Positions 1-4,990 of a stretch of 7,622 nucleotides of DNA are shown one piece after another. The translations under genes and the position numbers were made by a program. The stretch is taken from assembly GCA_041497995.1 (NCBI GenBank), contig JBGQHM010000326.1, positions 1 through 7,622 on the forward strand, written 5' to 3'. This stretch comes from DATKMS01 sp041497995. Its GTDB lineage: Bacteria > Desulfobacterota > Binatia > HRBIN30. Position 1 is the stretch's first letter. Each line of letters opens with the position of its first letter. Under the pieces are notes generated by a model. It was not told where the DNA came from. It saw only the letters and a list, made by a program, of their open reading frames with translations, and searched no databases.

Positions 1-1914
1 GCCCTCCCCCGCCCCCTCGATCGTAAGCGTCTCCGCGGGCGTGCGCACTGCGTTCGCATACAGGGTCCAGCGTGGCAGCGCCGTGGTGGCCTTGACTGCG
101 ATGCGTTCCAGCGGCTCCCCCGCGATGCGTAGCGATGTAGCGATGAGGTCGGTGTCCATCTCGGCACGCCGCCACGACCCTTTGCAGGTGACTGTGCCAT
201 TGAGCGTCCCGCTGCCGATCGGCAGCTGCGTCTTGCTGACGCTGTATGCCAGACCAACCAACAGATCGTTGCTCAGGTCGTGCACGCCCACGCGCCAGTC
301 GTTCGTGGCCTGATCATCCAACGCCAGAACACCGCCGAGCTCGGCGCCGCCCGAAGTCGTGTCGAGCTGTGCGCGATTGATCGACAATGTTTCCCTTGCA
401 ATGCGAAAGTCGCTCGCCAGTCGAGTCGCAGCGATCCCGAGCACGCTCAGGTTGCGCAGCGCCAACGTGCCGCTGACCACCGGATGCTCGGTCGTCCCTG
501 AGAACGCGGCATTCGCATCGCCCTGGCCAGTCAACCCCAAGGTGGAGACGGAACGCGGCAGCACTGCGTTGAGAGCCGCCAAGTCCGCCGCCTTCAGGCT
601 GACCGTGCCACCGAATTCCCCGCCCGAGATCGTGACCTCCGTGGCGACGCGGTTCTGCTGCGCTTGCGTCACCTCGACCGTCGCGTCCAACTGGTGAGCC
701 AATATGTGACTGGCGATATCAAATCGCCCCACCTCCTTAGGCGCGTCAGTCGGTGCAGTCTGCAGGATACCTGCCCCTTTCACATCGAGATCGAGTGGAT
801 CGAGCGCCCCGTGTACGGCCGTGGTCGCCGTGATGCGATTGATGAGCGGGACATGCGGGCCGATGATCCGCAGCAGTCCCTCGAGGTCCACACCATGCCA
901 CGTCAAATCACCGTGAATCGGCACTTCGTGCACGACGGTCAACTCGACTGCACCGGTCACGTCGCCGGGCTTACCGACCAGTAGGAGGTGATCGAAGCGA
1001 AGCGTCGGACCGGCGCGGGTGACGTGCGTATCGAGATCACCCAAGACATGGCTGCCGATGGCACCCTGTTCAATGGTGAGCCGCGCATCGAGCAGCGGAT
1101 TTGCCAAGTCGCCAATCAGTGTTCCGTCTACATGCGCGTGTCCGCCGACGAACGATAACTCGTCGACCACGACGCCGAGGATGCCCGGGTCGAACGTCGC
1201 CGTCACGGCATGATGGTGCGGGACAATCGCGGCATGCGCTGACACCGAGATGCCGTCGCCTTCGAGGGTGCCGTGATCGACGAACAGGCCGCCCCCGTCC
1301 GCGCCGCCCTGCACCTGGATCATCTGAATTCTGGCGCGGTACGACTTGCGTTCCAACTCCACGTCCTGCACCTCAACCCCCGCCGCGAGACTGTGCCCCA
1401 GCAGCGCGGTCTCCAGGTGCGCAGCCAGGTGCCCGACCGTGAGATGCGCGACCTCCTTGCCCATGCGAAAGCGCAGCTGTGCGTTGTCGAGCACGAGCTC
1501 CTTGACGTGCAGCGGCGGCAGCTGAAGCTCGTGAGCCGTAGCATGCGGCGCACGCGACGGAGCGGGAGTCGGCGCTGATTTCGGGAGATGGGTCAAATCG
1601 GCAACCACCGATCCGATGTGCACGCTGAGCACGGCTCGCCACTCCATGATGCTGGCGACAATCGAGAGGCGCGCGTCGACGCGGCCGACCTGCACGAGCG
1701 CCGGCTCAGCGCCAATGACGATCCCCCCCAAATGCACGCTCAGCGGGAGAATCGAGAGCTGCAGCTCATCGACACGGCTGGGGCTACCGACCGCTCCGGT
1801 CAGGTCGCGCTCCAGCCGCGTTCGCAGCCAACCGACCACGGACGGCCAGCCCAGCCACAACGCCGCCCCGCCGCAAACCATCAGCACCACACACCCGAGT
1901 ACGAGCCGCTTCAT
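1..1914 (-). CDS. AsmA/TamB-like envelope protein, N-terminal 638 residues (3' end outside window)
   Basis: An uninterrupted minus-strand frame runs from ATG at 1914 to base 1. The start is well fixed: it is the first ATG after an in-frame TAG at 1932-1930, although the ribosome site is weak. Residues 3-24 form a single hydrophobic anchor (MKRLVLGC...), with no lipobox at a usual position. Residues about 46-108 resemble the AsmA/TamB N-terminal region, where a short amphipathic 'LQLSILPLSVHLGG' strand is followed by beta-rich sequence. A Pro/Ala linker lies at 111-128. Beyond it are alternating hydrophobic beta strands with TamB-type 'G-T-L-x-G...NP' turns at about 264-282 and 'FSGT...HPVVSGTLAL' at 471-486. 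Family members are inner-membrane anchored and span the periplasm as a long beta-groove thought to carry phospholipid to the outer membrane or aid its biogenesis; they are often over 1000 residues, so much is probably missing here. It is divergent from the membrane protein and htrA genes. Family assignment is by sequence style, not by search; the exact subfamily (TamB, YhdP, AsmA, DUF748) is open. Confidence 0.82.
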   Translation of the reverse strand, partial: MKRLVLGCVVLMVCGGAALWLGWPSVVGWLRTRLERDLTGAVGSPSRVDELQLSILPLSVHLGGIVIGAEPALVQVGRVDARLSIVASIMEWRAVLSVHIGSVVADLTHLPKSAPTPAPSRAPHATAHELQLPPLHVKELVLDNAQLRFRMGKEVAHLTVGHLAAHLETALLGHSLAAGVEVQDVELERKSYRARIQMIQVQGGADGGGLFVDHGTLEGDGISVSAHAAIVPHHHAVTATFDPGILGVVVDELSFVGGHAHVDGTLIGDLANPLLDARLTIEQGAIGSHVLGDLDTHVTRAGPTLRFDHLLLVGKPGDVTGAVELTVVHEVPIHGDLTWHGVDLEGLLRIIGPHVPLINRITATTAVHGALDPLDLDVKGAGILQTAPTDAPKEVGRFDIASHILAHQLDATVEVTQAQQNRVATEVTISGGEFGGTVSLKAADLAALNAVLPRSVSTLGLTGQGDANAAFSGTTEHPVVSGTLALRNLSVLGIAATRLASDFRIARETLSINRAQLDTTSGGAELGGVLALDDQATNDWRVGVHDLSNDLLVGLAYSVSKTQLPIGSGTLNGTVTCKGSWRRAEMDTDLIATSLRIAGEPLERIAVKATTALPRWTLYANAVRTPAETLTIEGAGEG

Positions 1915-2033
1915 CGGTCCGGCGCCAGCCTACACAAATTCCTACACAAACCCAGCCGCCGATCGGATCTACGCGGAGCGGTGCCCAAACCGGCACCGGA
2001 CATTTTCCGAGCGCTAGAATTGCGGCGGGGCCG
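1915..2033. promoter_or_regulatory. Divergent intergenic region with direct repeat, hairpin and possible -10
   Basis: These 119 bases separate two divergent genes and should hold both promoters. Seen directly: a 10-bp direct repeat CCTACACAAA at 1929-1938 and 1941-1950 (12-bp period); the 8-bp palindrome CCGATCGG at 1959-1966; a perfect 7-bp inverted repeat CGGTGCC/GGCACCG at 1979-1985 and 1992-1998 around a 6-base loop; and TAGAAT at 2015-2020, a 5-of-6 match to a sigma-70 -10 box for the rightward gene. No good -35 is present 17 bases upstream of that box; the inverted repeat lies there instead, which would suit an activator or repressor site. Binding factors and true start sites are inference. 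Confidence 0.4.
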
Positions 2034-3053
2034 ATGCTAGGAATCCGCCCGATGAAGGGTCAAGCCGCCAAGGGACGCTCGAAGTCCGCGGGTAAGCGGG
2101 CGCAAGGCGCGCGCCTGACACAGATGGTGATCCTCGACGCGCTGCGCAGCTGGGTGATTCCAACGGTGGCCGCCGTCGTCATCCTCGTGATGTATGTCCT
2201 GTACAACTTAGAGCTGGTCGACATAGGGGTCGCCGTCACCCTGACCGGTTCGTTCGCCCTACTCGTGGTGCTGTTCTTCGGGCTGCGCGGATTTCTCGAA
2301 GACGTACCCGAAGGCCGCCGGGCCGCGTTGCTCGCCGGCTTTGTGGTGTTGTGGTCTGCTGCCACCTTCTACCCGTTCTATCGCGCCGTGAATCCGGGTA
2401 CGCCGGTGTTCAGCGCCGAGCTCCAACGCAATGCCCCACCCGTCACCATCCCGCTGCACGACAAGCCCGGTCATTACAACCTGTACGTCGAAGGTCACTT
2501 CCTTCCAACGCAAGGCCGGGAGAACCGCACCGCCACCTATCAAATCGCTCTGGGCCACGACGGCGCGACGGATCGCCTGCTGGAGGGGACGTTCCGTCAG
2601 GAATGGGGCAGTCAGCGCATCGGCTCCGGGCGGCGTTCGTCGATAGTGCCGGTCATGCACGAAGGGAATTTGGTGCTCGACGACGTCGACGATTCTGACG
2701 GCCGTGATCTGACCATGCAGCTGAAAGAGATCTCTACCGGCGTGCGCGAGTCGGTCAGCGTGCGGATCTATGCGCCGGGTGTACCGAGAGTGGTGCTCAT
2801 CGCGTTGGGCATATTGACCGTCGGCGCCGCGCTGGTCGTTGATGCCTGGCGTCCGAAGGGCAGCAGCGAGGGCCTCATGGGCACGCTCACGGTCGCAGCG
2901 CTGGTGGCCGTCGCGGTGTTCCGCAGCTCCGGCGCCACCACGCCCGGCTTTCCACAAGTGATCATCGGCGCCTTGGTCGGCGCAATCGGCGGGGCCGTCG
3001 CCGGCTCGGTGTTGGCGCGGCTGGCGCGGCCGCTGCGCAAGTACGTGCAGTAG
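2034..3053 (+). CDS. Uncharacterised six-segment membrane protein with a periplasmic domain
   Basis: I do not recognise this family. The frame from ATG 2034 gives 339 residues. A second in-frame ATG at 2052 (residue 7) has AGGA at 2039-2042, nine bases upstream, and leaves a more natural leader after the TAGAAT box, so the true start may be 2052. The first 30 residues are strongly basic, then come predicted membrane segments at about 41-58, 64-83, 97-117, 252-270, 281-296 and 307-329. Between segments 3 and 4 is a soluble domain (118-250) that looks beta-rich and contains 'HYNLYVEGHFLP' and an acidic 'DDVDDSDGRD' stretch. The positive-inside rule gives a consistent topology: both termini cytoplasmic and the 118-250 domain periplasmic. 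The last segment is rich in small residues (GALVGAIGGAVAG), suggesting tight helix packing. The htrA-like gene follows after 47 bases on the same strand, so cotranscription is likely. A role in envelope quality control is inference from position only. Confidence 0.85.
   Translation: MLGIRPMKGQAAKGRSKSAGKRAQGARLTQMVILDALRSWVIPTVAAVVILVMYVLYNLELVDIGVAVTLTGSFALLVVLFFGLRGFLEDVPEGRRAALLAGFVVLWSAATFYPFYRAVNPGTPVFSAELQRNAPPVTIPLHDKPGHYNLYVEGHFLPTQGRENRTATYQIALGHDGATDRLLEGTFRQEWGSQRIGSGRRSSIVPVMHEGNLVLDDVDDSDGRDLTMQLKEISTGVRESVSVRIYAPGVPRVVLIALGILTVGAALVVDAWRPKGSSEGLMGTLTVAALVAVAVFRSSGATTPGFPQVIIGALVGAIGGAVAGSVLARLARPLRKYVQ
2039..2054 (+). promoter_or_regulatory. Ribosome binding site favouring the internal start at 2052
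   Basis: AGGA at 2039-2042 is followed nine bases later by ATG at 2052. The upstream ATG at 2034 has only a loose G-rich stretch (GCGGGG) before it, and would leave a leader of only a few bases if the TAGAAT at 2015-2020 is the -10 box. This favours the shorter 333-residue product without proving it. Confidence 0.4.
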
Positions 3054-3100
3054 CCACGTTCCCCACGCCGCTTCGACGGCCGTCGCTTCATCTCTCGACC

Positions 3101-4486
3101 ATGCATCCGATCGCTCACCGCCGCTTCATTCTTGCTGCGCTCGTGACTCTGGCCACGTTGCTGCGTCGCACTCCGGTCTCAGCGGTCGCGATGGTCCCGG
3201 AGTCATTCTCGGAGGTGGCCCGCGTCGCCAAGCCGACGGTGGTGAATATCTTCTCGACACGCACCGTACGGGCGCAAGGGCCGACCGGAGATCCCAACGA
3301 TCCCTTCGATGAGTTCTTCCGCCGCTTTTTCGGTGAATCGCGCCCGCAGCGCCAGCAAAGCCTGGGCTCCGGTTTCATCGTGAGCAAGGATGGCTACATC
3401 GCTACAAACGCGCACGTCGTACAGATGGCAGATCAGATCCGCGTCAAGCTCTCCAACCGTGACGAGTACGACGCCACGCTCGTCGGCGTGGACGAAAAGA
3501 CCGACGTCGCTCTGGTCAAGATCGCTCCGCGCCACGACCTCCCGGTGGCCCGTCTCGGCGATTCCGACACGCTCGACGTCGGCGACTGGGTCGTCGCCAT
3601 CGGCAACCCGTTCGGTTTCGCGCAGACGGTCACCGCCGGTATCGTCAGCGCGAAAGGACGCGTGATCGGCGCCGGACCGTACGACGACTTCATCCAGACG
3701 GACGCATCCATCAATCCCGGCAACTCCGGCGGCCCGCTGTTCAACACGCAGAGCGAGGTCGTCGGCATCAACTCTGCGATCGTCAGCCGCAGCGGCGGCA
3801 GCGTCGGCATCGGATTCGCCATACCGATCAACACGGCGCGCCGCATCATTGATGAGCTACGCCAGCACGGCCGCGTCGTGCGCGGCTGGCTTGGCCTGAG
3901 TGTCCAGGACGTCACGCCGGCGATTGCGCAGTCGTTCGGCCTCGACCACCCGCAGGGTGCGCTGGTCGTTGAGGTCGATCCCGGTGGCCCTCTGGATACC
4001 GCCGGGTTGGAGCGCGGTGATATCATCACCGACTACAACGGCACGCGCATCGAAGAGAGCCATCAGCTGCCGGCGCTGGCAGCCAACACGCCAATCGGCG
4101 AACGCGCCGTCATGACAGTTCTGCACAACGGTCACGAGAAGACCATCACCGCCGTGGTCGCGGAACAGCCGTCGCGTCGGCCCGCACCCGTGCAGCGCCC
4201 GCGGACTACACGTGGCTGGGGCGTCACGTTGACCGACTTGACCGCGGGTTTGATGCGTCAGTTCAATCTTCCACGCGGCGTACGCGGCGCGATGATGCGT
4301 GAGATCGAGGAGGGCAGCCCGGCGGATCGCGCCGGTCTCCAACCCGGCGACGTGATCCGCCAAGTTGATCGCCAGCCGGTCACATCCGCGCGCAGTTGCG
4401 AGCAAGCCCTCGCCCGCGCCGGCAGCCAAGTTCTGCTTCTCATCCAACGCGGTCCGTACGCCGGCTATGAAGTCCTGAACCGCTGA
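3101..4486 (+). CDS. htrA: Periplasmic Do-family serine endoprotease (DegP/DegQ/HtrA-like)
   Basis: At 461 residues this is typical for DegP/DegQ. It degrades, and in some members refolds, damaged proteins in the periplasm. The N-terminus (residues 1-30) is a signal peptide with hydrophobic core FILAALVTLATLL and a plausible cleavage after AVA at 28-30; two arginines after the core are unusual. The trypsin-like domain covers about 35-255. The catalytic triad is visible: His105 in 'ATNAHVV', Asp135 in 'KTDVALVKI' and Ser209 in 'NPGNSGGPL', with 'LGSGFIVSKDGY' just before the histidine. The N-terminal 'DPFDEFFRRFFGE' segment (68-79) is the usual LA-loop motif. PDZ1 lies at about 258-352 (RGWLGLSVQD) and PDZ2 at about 371-460, after a Pro/Arg linker (356-370); both retain the 'SPADRAGLQPGDVI'-type turn. 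Start 3101 is chosen because it keeps the signal peptide, though its ribosome site is weak. No internal damage is seen. It is probably cotranscribed with the membrane protein upstream. Orthology to DegP versus DegQ cannot be settled from sequence alone. Confidence 0.96.
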   Translation: MHPIAHRRFILAALVTLATLLRRTPVSAVAMVPESFSEVARVAKPTVVNIFSTRTVRAQGPTGDPNDPFDEFFRRFFGESRPQRQQSLGSGFIVSKDGYIATNAHVVQMADQIRVKLSNRDEYDATLVGVDEKTDVALVKIAPRHDLPVARLGDSDTLDVGDWVVAIGNPFGFAQTVTAGIVSAKGRVIGAGPYDDFIQTDASINPGNSGGPLFNTQSEVVGINSAIVSRSGGSVGIGFAIPINTARRIIDELRQHGRVVRGWLGLSVQDVTPAIAQSFGLDHPQGALVVEVDPGGPLDTAGLERGDIITDYNGTRIEESHQLPALAANTPIGERAVMTVLHNGHEKTITAVVAEQPSRRPAPVQRPRTTRGWGVTLTDLTAGLMRQFNLPRGVRGAMMREIEEGSPADRAGLQPGDVIRQVDRQPVTSARSCEQALARAGSQVLLLIQRGPYAGYEVLNR

Positions 4487-4491
4487 CCCAA

Positions 4492-4524
4492 GACAGCCGC
4501 ACCGTGAGCTCTGATCGCGGTGTC
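4492..4524 (+). terminator. Weak hairpin after the htrA stop
   Basis: GACA (4492-4495) and CCGC (4497-4500) pair with GCGG (4517-4520) and TGTC (4521-4524). This gives eight pairs with one bulged G and a 16-base loop that itself holds the palindrome GAGCTC. It starts six bases after the htrA stop codon. There is no T tract, so an intrinsic terminator role is doubtful; it may only protect the mRNA 3' end. Confidence 0.22.
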
Positions 4525-4695
4525 TCGAGCGAGGGAGGTGGTCCATATGAGAGCGTCCAACCACGGGTGAGCTTCTTTCCATCCCTGCAGCTGACGCTCA
4601 ATCACATCCTCGTCGTCGATTGACACTACCTCGGGGCATCCCAGGCGAGAAAGAACTCGTCGAAAGGGCCTAAACTGAAAGAGCTTGGCCTCCCA

Positions 4696-4807
4696 CGTCT
4701 CAAGACTCGCGGGCACGGAGGCCCGCGCCACCAAAGCCTACACTCAAACGCAGGAAAATTCTGGTGGCGCGGGCCTCCGTGCCCGCGAGTCAGCCGGTTT
4801 TGAGACG
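4696..4807. repeat. REPIN-like inverted REP doublet
   Basis: The arms at 4704-4733 and 4762-4791 are perfect reverse complements over 30 bases, enclosing a 28-base loop (4734-4761). Outside them CGTCTCAA (4696-4703) pairs with TTGAGACG (4800-4807), leaving an 8-base bulge (4792-4799) on the right. Each arm also folds on itself: GCGGGC pairs with GCCCGC around ACGGAG (4709-4726 on the left, mirrored on the right). Two inverted copies of a small GC-rich palindrome between convergent gene ends is the layout of REP doublets (REPIN/BIME), which are spread by RAYT-type Tyr transposases acting elsewhere in the genome. No transposase lies here. Other genomic copies cannot be shown from one window; a long bidirectional terminator is the alternative. 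Confidence 0.75.
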
Positions 4808-4904
4808 CCCTCCGGGATTCCCCGACTACCAGCACATGATCGCTACGCGATATCCCGCCCCGCACAACTCGGGCGCACCGCCGCGGCGCGGCGTCCGATG
4901 GTGG

Positions 4905-4924
4905 GCCGGGGTTTCAACCCCGGC
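4905..4924. repeat. Second strong palindrome (possible terminator or repeat family)
   Basis: GCCGGGGTT (4905-4913) pairs perfectly with AACCCCGGC (4916-4924), leaving only two unpaired bases (in practice an eight-pair stem with a TTTC-type tetraloop). Weak outer pairing CCGAT (4895-4899) with ATCGG (4936-4940) could extend it. It sits 67 bases past the stop of the minus-strand beta-helix gene and could end its transcript, but no T run follows on that strand. The sequence differs from the 4696-4807 element, so it would be a separate repeat family. Confidence 0.55.
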
Positions 4925-4990
4925 TCCTTGGGGTGATCGGCGGTGACGTACGGTGCCGGTAACAGCCGCCGGGACTTCCACCGAGTAGCC

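Larger units (their letters stand above)
4487..4990. other. Gene-free convergent gap with palindromic repeats
   Basis: These 504 bases lie between the 3' ends of the htrA-like gene and the beta-helix gene. No convincing coding sequence is present. The contents are a weak hairpin just after the htrA stop, about 170 bases with nothing recognised (4525-4695), a large REP-doublet-like palindrome (4696-4807), GC-rich sequence with a minor 5-bp hairpin (4839-4851), and a second strong hairpin (4905-4924). None of the hairpins is followed by a T run on either strand, so termination of the two genes may rely on Rho. Confidence 0.7.

Noticed and set aside
41..2040. Several plus-strand frames of 64-150 codons on the left
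   Set aside because: All are shadows of the continuous 638-codon minus-strand AsmA/TamB-like frame.
2259..2957. 232-codon minus-strand frame inside the membrane protein gene
   Set aside because: His/Arg-rich shadow; the plus frame has clear membrane segments and consistent topology.
4465..4734. Minus-strand 89-codon frame in the convergent gap
   Set aside because: Its first codons lie in the palindrome arm ('VARASVPAS' is repeat-encoded), it overlaps the 3' end of htrA, has no ribosome site, and its codon use is unlike neighbouring genes. The middle ('GWKEAHPWLDALIW') looks faintly protein-like, so a decayed remnant cannot be fully excluded.
4704..4791. 30-bp inverted repeats as insertion sequence ends
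   Set aside because: Only 28 bases lie between the arms and no transposase is present, so this is not an autonomous IS; a REP doublet fits better.
4764..4946. Short plus-strand frames across the palindromes
   Set aside because: They are made from the repeat arms and hairpin sequence and show no start signal or recognisable protein.
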